Origin: Onchidella celtica
Taxonomy: Eukaryota; Mollusca; Gastropoda; Systellommatophora; Onchidiidae
Length of the DNA: 64,000 nucleotides
Assembly (NCBI GenBank): GCA_963931925.1
Contig: OZ007571.1
Location: forward strand, 15,487,506 to 15,551,505
Direction of reading: 5' to 3'
The number at the start of each line of letters is the position of its first letter. Positions within the stretch are counted from its first letter, which is position 1. Of this stretch, positions 1 to 9,805 are shown piece by piece. The position numbers were made by a program, and so were the translations under genes. The notes under the pieces are model-generated. The model worked only from the letters and a program-made list of their open reading frames with translations. It was not told where the DNA came from and did no database searches.

Positions 1-335
1 AGATAGCGCCATACACCCCTAAGGGAGAGGTTTCCTTATGCTGAATGTTCCCATGTGTTTTATAAAATGTGCTAGAAATTGAATATTACGAAGCCATTTA
101 ATTAGCATGTACTGATTTGCATCAACTTCATTCCATCGAAATTCACATGAAATTGTATGACCTATGTTCCTATTATTATTGAATGAATTAATAATTATTG
201 TATATATGTAAGCAATACAGATATCGTTTGTTATAACTTATAGAAGAGAGATAGTCGATTATTTAGTGTGTTTGTGCCGTGCCCATCACGGCTGGTGTCA
301 GAAGAAAGTTAGTGAGAGAAAGTGGAAACATCACA
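1..335 (+). repeat. 5' LTR, right-hand 335 bp
   Basis: It matches 6128-6462 base for base as far as I can compare by eye. It ends in CA (catcaca), the expected LTR terminus, and is followed one base later by the primer binding site. It carries a copy of the first 12 bases of that site at 293-304. Confidence 0.95.
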
Positions 336-336
336 A

Positions 337-354
337 TGGTGTCAGAAGTGGGAT
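337..354 (+). promoter_or_regulatory. Primer binding site, tRNA-Leu type
   Basis: The 18 bases tggtgtcagaagtgggat are complementary to a tRNA 3' end reading ATCCCACTTCTGACA plus CCA, which is how animal tRNA-Leu(CAA) ends. This is where the tRNA primes minus-strand DNA synthesis. The site lies one base after the LTR terminus, the normal spacing. Confidence 0.85.
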
Positions 355-621
355 CCTGCTAGTAAATAACATTTAATTTTGATCTTGGTTGTGTCAAGAG
401 GCTATTGTGTGATTGTGTGGACAGGTCATCTGCCCTGAGGCGAGTGAGAGAGATTGACATTTACTACCTGCGACATGCTCTGATTTTACCTGTGCATTGA
501 CTGTTCAATTTTATCTTTTGTCACAGAGAAAATTGTTGTTTGCTATTGCAGGAATATTGTTGTTAACTTCACAGTTACGATCCACGCTTTATTGTTAGCT
601 TTGTTTACAGGTCAATTGCTG
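355..621 (+). other. Untranslated leader of the retrotransposon
   Basis: This is the stretch between the primer site and the first in-frame ATG of gag. It has no coding signal. It should hold the packaging signal, which I cannot identify by sequence. The open frame extends upstream to 592 but without an ATG before 622. Confidence 0.6.
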
Positions 622-3600
622 ATGGACTATCTGGGCGCACTGAAGCTTGCCAGACAAGAAGGCATTAGTGATGAGGAATTCAAAATTAGGTGGGACGAAG
701 AGAAAGCCCAAAACCGAGAACAAAGGGCTATCGAACGAGAAGAAAAGGAGCGCGAACGAGAAGAAAAGGAGAAGGAAAGACAATTTGAAAGGGAGAGAAT
801 GGAATGCGAACGGGAACTAGCCAAAAACGGGTGTCACAATGGTAAAGGGAATGGAAAATCTGCTGCCCCGAAGGTACCTAAAATTGCCATTTTTGATGAC
901 TCGCGCGAGGATCTCGACTCGTATTTGAAAAGATTTGAAAGGCTCGCGCAGGCAAATGATTGGGAAGAAGACACCTGGGCAGACATGTTAGGGGCATTGT
1001 TAACTGGCAGGGCGTTAGATGTTTATTCCGGTCTCAGCGATGAAGACAGTAGGGATTACGAGAAGGTAAAGAAGGTGTTGTTCAAGAAGTATCACCTCAC
1101 GGCAGAGGGTTATAGGCGTAAGTTTAGGGAGAGTCGTCTAGATAAGGACGAAACTTATACGCAGCTGTCCGTGAGATTGCAGAGATATTTTGAGAGGTGG
1201 GTAGACCTCTCAGACGCAGAGAGAACTATGGAAGGGATTACGGATCTGTTAGTCAGGGAGCAGATGTTGAAGATTGTCGACTGTAATCTTTCCATATATT
1301 TGAAAGAGAGAGACCCTAAGTCCGTGCATGAGTTAGTTGAGATGGCGGACTTGTATAGTGAGGCTCATCAGTCGAAGCGAGGGCTGGAGCAACAGCAGAA
1401 GTCAGGTAAGAGGGTCGAGGAGAGCAGAAGTAAAGGTTTAGGAGTGAGTAAACCGGTATGCTTCAACTGTGACTCTCCCAATCACCTGAGTAGGCAGTGT
1501 GACCAGGGCAGGACGAAGAAGGGTGCTGCTGCCACTGTCGAGGACAACCGAGGTAAGTCCCAGCGTGAGAGTGGGCGTGGTTGTTTTGTGTGTGGGTCAC
1601 TTCTCCATATTGCGAGATTCTGTAGGAAGAGACAGAAAGAGACGACCGCAGTCGTACTAACCAGCGATGAGGAAGCCGATGACAGTCGGAGGGAGTCATC
1701 GGGCAGGGCGAATACTCAACCAGGGGCTGAGCAGGGCGTTGGGCCACAGACCTTCATTTCTTGGGAGACGGAAGGTAGGAGTATTGAGTTAGAAGGTTCG
1801 ACAGAACATGAGCCCGGAGACGATGTTCCGGAGAATGATTTATCCGCTCCATTTTTGGAGAAGGGGAGGATAGGGGATAAAGAGATTACTATCCTTCGTG
1901 ACACGGGATGCACGTGTGCGATTATAAAAAGGGACAAACTGCCTCCTAACAGCTTAACTGGGAAGAACAGGAGTTATGTCCTGATGGACGGGACGAGAAG
2001 GTCTGCTCCTGTCGCGGAAATGTGGGTAGAAACCCCATTTTATACTGGGCTTCTCGAAGCGCTAGTAGTGGAAGACCCAGTGGCCGATTTGATTATAGGA
2101 AACATAAAGGGGGCATCTCTTGAGAAGATAAGTGTGGTACTCACGCGATCTCGCAAGGTGGAGATTGACAAGGAAGAGCATGAGTGTGAGAATGCGAGTG
2201 TGAAAGTGAGTCAGACCACAGATAATGAGGAGGCCAAGGGCAACTCAACGGAGAAGGTAAGGGTAGGGGCCAAGATAGGGGAACTCACACCAGGTGAGAT
2301 AGCCCGGGCCCAGAGAGAGGACGAAACTTTGAGAGTTTCAAGGGAGAGAGCCACGTTGGAGCAATCGGCTGAGGTAGGTACTCACATAAAGGAGAGTAAG
2401 GGAATTTACTATCGGGTAAAGAAGGCCGGGGCTGGACGTGCTGATGTGGAGCAGTTGTTGGTACCTAAGCAGTACCGAAGTGAGCTGATGAAGATAGCTC
2501 ACGAAGGAGTGTTCGGGGGACACTTAGGAATTTCGCGCACACAGGACAGAATAATGCAGTCGTTCTTTTGGCCTGGGATAGGTGCGGACGTAGGTCGTTT
2601 CTGTCGATCGTGTGACGCGTGTCAAAGGACATCCAATAAAGGTAGGGTGACAAAGGTACCCCTAGTGCCGACACCCCTGATCGACACGCCCTTTTCGCGC
2701 GTCGCCATAGATTTGGTTGGTCCACTTCCGCGTACGGAACATGGGAGATCGCGTTATATTTTGACGCTAGTAGATTATGCCACGCGTTTCCCGGATGCCG
2801 TAGCCTTAAGGGGGATATCAGCTGAGCAGGTCAGTGAAGCGTTAATGGAAATATTTTCTCGGTTAGGCATACCAGAGGAAATAGTTTCAGATAGGGGATC
2901 ACAGTTTACCGGTGAGCTGATGAGAGAGGTCAGTGCACTTCTCAAAACGAAACAGATATTCTGCTCGCCCTACCACGCGATGGCCAATGGTCTGTGTGAA
3001 AGATTTAACGGAGTGCTGAAGAATATGCTTCGCCGAGTAGCTCATGACAGACCCAAGGACTGGGACAGAATGTTGTGTCCACTGCTGTTCGCGTATCGCG
3101 AAACCCCACAGGCCAGTACAGGTTTTTCGCCGTTTGAACTAGTGTTCGGTCACCCTGTGAGAGGACCACTTGCAATACTGAAGAATCTGTGGACTGGGGA
3201 AGCGGAGTCAGAAACGAGGTCATCGTACGAATACGTGGTAGATATGAGGGAACGATTGGAGGATGCCATGAAAGTCGTAGCCGAGAACAGCAGCGTCGAA
3301 AAACACAGGCAGAAGAAATACTACGATAGGGGGGCCAAACAGAGGAAATTCCAAGTGGGCGATTCCGTCCTCATACTTCTCCCAAGTGACGGATCGAAAC
3401 TACAGATGACTTGGAAAGGGCCTTACAAAGTAGAAGAGCAGAGAGGGTCAGTGAACTACATGGTGAACGTCAAGGGGAAGAGACGACTGTATCACGCGAA
3501 TATGCTGAAGAAGTATATTGAGAGGGAAGACGAACAGGAAAACACAGAGGCAATAGCTGCAGCTATAATTGACGAGACCGATGAAGGAGAGGAAGCGACT

Positions 3601-5058
3601 TCGATGCCTCTGGAGACAGTCATGCCTAGGCTAGAACAGACCGAAACCTACAGGGATGCACAGTTAGGGGACACGCTAGATCAGGATCAGAGAGAACAGA
3701 TGCAAGAGCTCATGGAAGAATACAAAGATATATTTACCGATGTACCGGGGCTCACTGACCTGATCAAGCACAAAATCCCATTGCTAGATCAAAAACCTGT
3801 GAAGGTAAGACCCTACCAACTACCGTACTCAACTAGAGAAGCTGTCAATGCTGAGGTAGGCAAGATGCTTGCGGCCAGAATCATCGAACCGTCCGAGTCC
3901 CCGTACAATAGTCCAATTGTATTAGTTAAGAAGCCCGATGGTCAACACCGTTTCTGCAACGACTACAGGCGGCTAAATGTTGTGACTGCCGATGACGCCG
4001 AACCGATGCCTGAGGTAGAAGCCATTATTTCCAATCTAGCGGAGGCAAAATATTTCACCAAGCTGGACTTGACAAAGGGCTTTTATCAAGTTCCGATGGC
4101 CGAGGAAGATAAACACCTGACGGCGTTCGCCACACCGTTTGGGCTATACCAGTACAGGGTCATGCCGTTCGGGTTGAAGGGATCCCCCGCCACATTTAAC
4201 AGGCTCATGAGGAAAGTATTAAAAGATGCTGGCGAAGGGGTAGATGCATTCGTAGACGACTGTCTTATACACAGTGCAAATTGGCCTGACCACTTGGAAC
4301 GTTGTCGGAATGTCTTCGAGCGACTGAGACGGGCAAATTTAAAAGCTAGACCTACCAAGACGCTAATAGGGATGACAGAAGTCGAGTACTTAGGCCATAA
4401 GCTGGGACAGGGGACTGTAAGACCGCAGGAGAGTAAGGTGCGAGCCATTGTCGACTGTGACCGACCGACGACCAAGACACAAGTGAGGAGTTTCCTGGGG
4501 CTAACGGGGTACTATCGGAAGTTTGTACCAAATTACAGTGCAATCTCGGCGCCGTTGTCAGACCTCACAAAGAAGTCCCAGGGCACAAAGTTCGCGTGGG
4601 GACACGCGCAGGAGAACGCGTTCAATGCCCTAAAAATTTGTTTGAGTTCCGAGCCGATACTACGGATGCCAGACTGGAACAAGGAACTGATTCTCCAGAC
4701 AGACGCATCTAACCTTGGAGTGAGTGGCTGCCTACTTCAAGAAGACGAGGGTACGAAGTATCCAGTTGTATATGTTAGCAGAAAGTTGAAACCTGCGGAG
4801 AAGAACTACTCAACAATTGAAAAGGAATGCCTGGCCATAGTTTTCGCCGTTAGTAAGTTGCAGGCGTATCTGTATGGGAGAAACTTCGTGTTAGAGACGG
4901 ACCACCGACCTCTAACTTGGATGCGAACTAAAGACCAGAAGAACGCGAGGGTAACTAGATGGAACCTGGCGCTGCAACCATATAACTTTCGAGTCAGCAA
5001 CATCAGGGGACGAGACACTCTATGGGCCGACACTCTATCTAGATTACCAGTAGATTAA
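622..5058 (+). CDS. Gag-Pol polyprotein, order gag-protease-integrase-RT-RNase H
   Basis: This is a single frame of 1,478 residues from the first in-frame ATG; the open frame reaches back to 592 only through TTG. It makes the particle protein and all enzymes for copying and integration. Residues 15-65 are very charged and probably coiled coil. Residues 160-250 resemble a SCAN/capsid C-terminal domain. CX2CX4HX4C zinc knuckles lie at 280-293 and 321-334. The protease motif DTG is at 427. The integrase HHCC zinc finger starts near 627, with catalytic D697, D757 and E793 (DD35E), and a GPY/F motif at 933-935. The RT shows D1149 and the FVDD box with D1212 and D1213. RNase H shows D1361 and D1427. 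The frame ends just after ADTLSR, normally the RNase H/integrase junction. There is no stop or frameshift, and no separate gag frame. All catalytic residues I looked for are present, so it may be functional. Confidence 0.95.
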   Translation: MDYLGALKLARQEGISDEEFKIRWDEEKAQNREQRAIEREEKEREREEKEKERQFERERMECERELAKNGCHNGKGNGKSAAPKVPKIAIFDDSREDLDSYLKRFERLAQANDWEEDTWADMLGALLTGRALDVYSGLSDEDSRDYEKVKKVLFKKYHLTAEGYRRKFRESRLDKDETYTQLSVRLQRYFERWVDLSDAERTMEGITDLLVREQMLKIVDCNLSIYLKERDPKSVHELVEMADLYSEAHQSKRGLEQQQKSGKRVEESRSKGLGVSKPVCFNCDSPNHLSRQCDQGRTKKGAAATVEDNRGKSQRESGRGCFVCGSLLHIARFCRKRQKETTAVVLTSDEEADDSRRESSGRANTQPGAEQGVGPQTFISWETEGRSIELEGSTEHEPGDDVPENDLSAPFLEKGRIGDKEITILRDTGCTCAIIKRDKLPPNSLTGKNRSYVLMDGTRRSAPVAEMWVETPFYTGLLEALVVEDPVADLIIGNIKGASLEKISVVLTRSRKVEIDKEEHECENASVKVSQTTDNEEAKGNSTEKVRVGAKIGELTPGEIARAQREDETLRVSRERATLEQSAEVGTHIKESKGIYYRVKKAGAGRADVEQLLVPKQYRSELMKIAHEGVFGGHLGISRTQDRIMQSFFWPGIGADVGRFCRSCDACQRTSNKGRVTKVPLVPTPLIDTPFSRVAIDLVGPLPRTEHGRSRYILTLVDYATRFPDAVALRGISAEQVSEALMEIFSRLGIPEEIVSDRGSQFTGELMREVSALLKTKQIFCSPYHAMANGLCERFNGVLKNMLRRVAHDRPKDWDRMLCPLLFAYRETPQASTGFSPFELVFGHPVRGPLAILKNLWTGEAESETRSSYEYVVDMRERLEDAMKVVAENSSVEKHRQKKYYDRGAKQRKFQVGDSVLILLPSDGSKLQMTWKGPYKVEEQRGSVNYMVNVKGKRRLYHANMLKKYIEREDEQENTEAIAAAIIDETDEGEEATSMPLETVMPRLEQTETYRDAQLGDTLDQDQREQMQELMEEYKDIFTDVPGLTDLIKHKIPLLDQKPVKVRPYQLPYSTREAVNAEVGKMLAARIIEPSESPYNSPIVLVKKPDGQHRFCNDYRRLNVVTADDAEPMPEVEAIISNLAEAKYFTKLDLTKGFYQVPMAEEDKHLTAFATPFGLYQYRVMPFGLKGSPATFNRLMRKVLKDAGEGVDAFVDDCLIHSANWPDHLERCRNVFERLRRANLKARPTKTLIGMTEVEYLGHKLGQGTVRPQESKVRAIVDCDRPTTKTQVRSFLGLTGYYRKFVPNYSAISAPLSDLTKKSQGTKFAWGHAQENAFNALKICLSSEPILRMPDWNKELILQTDASNLGVSGCLLQEDEGTKYPVVYVSRKLKPAEKNYSTIEKECLAIVFAVSKLQAYLYGRNFVLETDHRPLTWMRTKDQKNARVTRWNLALQPYNFRVSNIRGRDTLWADTLSRLPVD

Positions 5059-5096
5059 TAATTTTATTAGCCGATTTTGCCAGGGAAAATCGACTT

Positions 5097-5109
5097 AAGT
5101 GGGGGCGAT
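5097..5109 (+). promoter_or_regulatory. Polypurine tract
   Basis: The purine-rich run aagtgggggcgat lies directly before the TGTAACAGG that begins the 3' LTR. This is where RNase H leaves the primer for plus-strand synthesis. It lies 38 bp after the gag-pol stop codon. Confidence 0.8.
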
Positions 5110-6462
5110 TGTAACAGGGCGACAGACAGGCAAGGTATAGCTAGCGTGGGAAGATAGCTAACGGCGGGGAGACAGAGTTATTGTAGGCCAGAGGGGGAAA
5201 GTAGCCGATGCAACTGAAGCGCTTTGACACCCGAAAAGGGTAGTGTTTACTTGACCGCCGTACTTGCCGATCAGATCACCTGGGAATTGCTTGGGGGGTA
5301 GAGCTGTTTCAATAGTATTTGACGTGGAGTCGACGGGGGTGGCTATTAGGATAACTAATGTACACTCGGTGAGCGTCTTGGGACGCTACCTGACTGGGTA
5401 TAAATCCCCGAACGCTCCTTCCAACTTCAGACCGCTGAGAGCACTCACCAGCTTCGTGCCGAAGAGGAGACCACAACCGCAACTGTAACTTTGTACTAGT
5501 CTTGTGAGTGGGGAAGGTCAGGGAACCCGCAAACATCCTTTGTCAGAGCGTGGTATCTTTGGTATCTTGTCGGCATTTGAGCTGTTGCTGAGTGGTAAGT
5601 TAATTGTACGATGTATGTGTATTTTTACTTAATGTTCATGATTGTAGAACCTAAATCTAGTGGGTTTACTTTGGTATAACTACTGCCTCTGAGAGAGTCA
5701 CGGAAACGCCGTTATATATATGTTACGAAACCTTATAGGATGGGGTCCGTTAGAGAGAGCGTTATTCTTCGTGGGGAACGTGTAAATATCATTAAAACTG
5801 TATTGATCGTTTATTCTATTGCCTATATGGGAGCCTATGGAGTATGGGAGCTGCAGCCTGACTTATAACAGTGTCAGCGGTTAAAAGTGTTAATGATGAA
5901 TATCCGTCATGGAGTAAGTATGGAAGTCATGCCTTCCAGCAGTAGATTAGGACTTTGCGATTGTTTTTCTACAGAGGAGGAAGAACAACACCTTCTTGGC
6001 TTCTCAACTTCTTGTACTTTGATTAACGACATCGTGGCTTCTTGGCTTCCCGACCTATTGGTACCTGCCGATACCTGTTGATCTAACTGCGCAGTCAAGC
6101 CAGGGTAGAGAGGAAGAACCAGTGCCCAGATAGCGCCATACACCCCTAAGGGAGAGGTTTCCTTATGCTGAATGTTCCCATGTGTTTTATAAAATGTGCT
6201 AGAAATTGAATATTACGAAGCCATTTAATTAGCATGTACTGATTTGCATCAACTTCATTCCATCGAAATTCACATGAAATTGTATGACCTATGTTCCTAT
6301 TATTATTGAATGAATTAATAATTATTGTATATATGTAAGCAATACAGATATCGTTTGTTATAACTTATAGAAGAGAGATAGTCGATTATTTAGTGTGTTT
6401 GTGCCGTGCCCATCACGGCTGGTGTCAGAAGAAAGTTAGTGAGAGAAAGTGGAAACATCACA
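5110..6462 (+). repeat. 3' LTR, complete, 1,353 bp
   Basis: It begins TGTAACAGGG after the polypurine tract and ends catcaca, giving TG...CA termini. Its last 335 bp equal bases 1-335. Short frames inside it (such as 5887-6081) have no recognisable product. A TATAAAT at 5399-5405 would place U3 at 5110 to about 5430. An ATTAAA at about 5791 is one possible polyadenylation signal; no AATAAA was noticed. Confidence 0.9.
5399..5405 (+). promoter_or_regulatory. Probable TATA box of the LTR promoter
   Basis: TATAAAT lies 290 bp into the LTR in an otherwise mixed-composition U3. It is the only good TATA match noticed in the LTR. Transcription would start about 25-30 bp downstream, near 5430. The same site in the 5' LTR is outside the window. 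Confidence 0.5.
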
Positions 6463-7220
6463 GTTAAGTACATTTCTTTTCATGACAGTCCCATTATATA
6501 CCAATCTCAACTCTGAAATCATGTGACGTGGCCTATGGCTAGAAAGTTCAAGAGCATGACCAATGTAGAGTTCTTACCTTTGCGCACAAAACATTACTAT
6601 CTAAACTCTCTCTCTCTTTCGTCACTCCTCGTTTTCTACAATGTTCGATTACATTCATCCATTGTAACATCTTCAGGAAAACTTGTATCATGTGTTAGGC
6701 AGGTGTTGGGGGCACTGGCCAGTTATGCATTACAAGCAGAATCAACCCAGCATAGGCGCGAGTTTACAAAATTTCACCTTTCTTGGCACCTTGATTTGCA
6801 TCATTTTCATCACCATAATAATTGCTGCGCCGGAGAAATTGTGGACATATCGTGGAGGAAGGAAGGGTTCCTCTCGGCATTCTGTGTCTCGGATCCAACT
6901 ATCAAAAGTTGACGCCATTGGGATATTTATAGGTTAATGGTGCGTAGTAAAGAATCGAATTCTTTAAAAAGTTGCCAAGGAAATCCACAGCCTTACAATA
7001 TTTTGTTTTCTGTCCAACTACTTTTTTCAGAAAAGTTTATCCACAAACTGTCTCTGTAGCATTCTAGCTTACTCCCAAACTATTTGTATCTGAATGTTTC
7101 GTTACTATATTCAGCTATTTTATTTTTAAAAAGTGAGAACATAGTCTTCAAAGTACCATTATTGTAATAGTTTGGTGGTGTGGTGGACGTTCTTCTCAAC
7201 GCCCATGGGTTACTGGTCGA
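6463..7220. other. No feature recognised
   Basis: This is ordinary mixed-composition sequence right of the LTR element. The frames here (for example 6523-6912) have no domain I recognise and no convincing splice context. Confidence 0.6.
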
Positions 7221-7379
7221 TTGATGGATGGATGGATGGATGAATGGATGGATAGACGGAGGGACGGACGGGCGGGTGGATGGATGGCTAAATGGATGGA
7301 TAGATGGATGGATGGCTACATGGATGGATGGATGGATGGTCGGACCGATGGATGGATGGATGCATGCATGCATGCATGG
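7221..7379 (+). repeat. (TGGA)n microsatellite, degenerate
   Basis: Tandem tgga/atgg tetramers run for about 160 bp with scattered substitutions (gacgga, gggcgg) and end in a short gcat run. The frames across it on both strands are simple-repeat artefacts. Confidence 0.95.
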
Positions 7380-7911
7380 AAGGGTAGAAAAATGAATGCT
7401 TACAAAATGTCAGAAAATACATTTTCCAAAGATCAGAAATCAAGCAGGAAATATTTAGATATAGATAAAATAGAACAAATTGTAATAGTTCACTTCATAA
7501 ATAATGTAATGAAATCGTAATGTACCACTTTCATGTTACTATTCTAGAGCCCTCAGGAACCGAAAATATTGAATGTAAAGGTCTAGAAAGTTATTGCACA
7601 ACAAGCTGTCAATGCCAACCGTTTAAAGTATAGTTCTTTGCCACTTATCTATTGGAGTCGTGACTGAAAATTACTATACATGTTTCCTGCGCTAGTCTAA
7701 AAGCGGCACGGTGAAGCTGCTCCAAGATGGTCACCGCCCATTATCGACTCCAATTTGTGAAAACAAAATGCAAAAGTCGAGCAGTTGCCACAACAATCAA
7801 CGTGGTTCCCCTCAAAAGTTAGGAATCCCGTCGACGTCATCATTTATAGTCTACGTCATAGGTCAGACAAAAGAATGGCAATCACGATTGGCATAAGTTA
7901 AGTAGGACGGT
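7380..7911. other. No gene; two CGTCA motifs near the right end
   Basis: No coding signal was seen. gtcgacgtcatc near 7830 and ctacgtcata near 7852 are CRE-like half or full sites that lead into the duplicated block to the right. Confidence 0.5.
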
Positions 7912-8149
7912 GGAATACCTTTCTATTCTTGTTCCAGTGACGTATGCTGTGGACGTCATGCTCCTTCTCCGATTGGCTACGTTGCATTTTTTAAATTCGG
8001 GAATCGTTGTACCAGCGGAAATATGTTAGAGGAATACCCCTCTATTTTTGTTCCAATGACGTATGCGAGAGACGTCATGCTTCGTCTCCGATTGGCTGCA
8101 TTGCATTTTCTAAACTGGTGAATCGTGGAATGTCTGGAAATATACTGCA
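7912..8149 (+). repeat. 119 bp tandem duplication carrying CRE-like and CCAAT motifs
   Basis: Two diverged copies start at 7912 and 8031 with ggaatacc. Each holds tgacgtatg, then gacgtcatgc, then cgattggct (CCAAT on the opposite strand), then ttgcatttt. A weaker third match to the first part lies near 8284-8332. The motif order is kept between copies. Whether this is an enhancer or part of a repeat family cannot be told from sequence alone. Confidence 0.75.
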
Positions 8150-8604
8150 ATTGCAAAGGAAATACTCTGAACAACCAGTCATTTATATTGATATTTCCGC
8201 GCGCTCTGCATGGCGATCACGTTCAGTTATGATATTTTTAAGTATCAATGAAGTGTCAAAGACATATGACATTGGAGAAAATGACAGGGGTATTTTTGTT
8301 CTTGGCATATGACGGCTCCATGATGTCATGGGTTTATTTCGTGTCCACAGTCTGCGGAATTTTCCACTCCTGCTTGTCCACATTTTTGCTACATGATTTT
8401 TTTTTTTTTCGCTTTTTCTTTTTCCTTTCATCAAACAGTGTCTGTCACCTATACATAATCCCTTACACAAAATCCTACTTGAATTCTCTATCGCAAATGT
8501 ACCAAAGTGATAGATACGACTACTGTACTGTTTGGTTCTTTTCATCTTCGCACACAGTGTCGCATAGGCTACAGACGCAAATAAATATGCACACTTCCAG
8601 ATAA

Positions 8605-8635
<31 letters not shown>

Positions 8636-9136
8636 GTGATGATTGTTGTTGTTTTCATGGTTGCTCCTGCTGCCGTCGTTGTTTTTGCTGTTGTTGATTT
8701 TGTTATCGTTACAGTTTTTTTTTGCCCATGCGAAGTGTCTCGAATCGACCTGTGAAAAAATGTATCCCCGATATCTCTTAATCCCACTGTCTGACGCTCA
8801 ACAGACGAGTAGGTAGACTTGTCTGTCTGCAGGATGAAGTCTGTATTTTGTCTCACGCTCAGCAGATTAGCTGACAGACCGCTTATGTTTATCATCAGGG
8901 TGTCTCTTGTCTGTTGTCACACATCACAGATGAATAAAGATAGACAGACAGCTAAATCTCTAAATCTGCAGATAATTCCTGGAAATTGCCTTTCTCTCAA
9001 ACTGATGAAACACAGGAGCACTACAAACATTATGAAATCTACATTTTATGTGTGAAGTGATTGTGCACTAGGAGCAGGGCAAAGCCAAAATGTGGCAAAA
9101 AGAAAGGGTTGTATGTTGCAAAGCCTCATTTATAAA
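8150..9136. other. No gene; CA repeat inside
   Basis: This stretch holds poly-T at 8398-8410 and a CA repeat at 8602-8634 (listed separately). Short frames on both strands look random. Confidence 0.6.
8602..8634 (+). repeat. (CA)n microsatellite
   Basis: About 16 CA units with one CAAA interruption. Confidence 0.9.
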
Positions 9137-9552
9137 ACTAGCTGACCCGCGCAAGATAAATCTTGCAGATTCTTTGTAGGAAGCCCAACCGTATATCTAG
9201 ATCTAGGCTACACTAAAAGCAGCATTTGGATTCGATGCAATGGCTAACAGAACTTACTCAGATACTGATACACCGATGTGATTACGTTGATTTTCGATCA
9301 CCAATGTGTAAAGAGAGGCCAAGGACGGAATTTCCGATCATGCTTTTTGACGAAAATGCGTCTCTGTTTTTCCAGCTCAAAATATGTTTAATATAAATAA
9401 TAGTAAAGTCTGATTTTTGTTCAAAATGAATGTGTCTACGTAACTCTTCGTCAAAAACTGATGCAGTACACCAAGTTTCATAATTTTTTGTAGCGTAGTC
9501 GCGAAGTTTTAGCTGCTTACAGGTTCACCCTCTAGCTCAATTATAGTAAGAT
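9137..9552 (+). repeat. Probable interspersed element starting TAGCTGACCCGCGC
   Basis: The head actagctgacccgcgc and the tail ctcaattatagtaagata resemble the two ends of a class of short retroelement fragments that I have seen in many invertebrate genomes. No frame of note is present and no second copy lies in the window, so the call rests on recall of end motifs only. Confidence 0.35.
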
Positions 9553-9805
9553 AATACAGAAATGATACAATAATGCGCAGAAAGGAAAAGGCATAACTCG
9601 CTTTCGGTTTAAAAAAAAAACTCCTAGGGCAAAAAATTGAAACAGTCACTATAATTCCTGGAAAAACGATCTCGATTTTTGGCTTTGCTGGGTTTTGTGG
9701 TTGGATCGGTAACCGACACTGACGAACGGTCGTCCAATACAGTTACAGATTTTGAATTCAGATTCTTTCATTTTTCCATTCCGTTGCGTACAAACCGTTC
9801 TTGAA
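9553..9805. other. No feature recognised
   Basis: This is a spacer between two repeat fragments, with a poly-A run near 9609-9619. Confidence 0.5.

Larger units (their letters stand above)
1..6462 (+). mobile_element. Ty3/gypsy-type LTR retrotransposon, Gmr1-like, 5' truncated by the window edge
   Basis: Bases 1-335 are repeated without a visible difference at 6128-6462, and between them lie a primer site, one long gag-pol frame and a polypurine tract. The complete 3' LTR is 5110-6462, so about 1,018 bp of the 5' LTR lie left of the window. The full element should be about 7.5 kb. Integrase precedes reverse transcriptase and RNase H, as in the Gmr1-like branch of Ty3/gypsy and unlike ordinary gypsy elements. 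The intact frame and matching LTRs point to a recent insertion. The target duplication cannot be tested because the left flank is missing; the right flank starts gttaag. Confidence 0.95.

Noticed and set aside
5887-6143. Frames within the 3' LTR on both strands
   Set aside because: They lie inside the LTR and have no known product.
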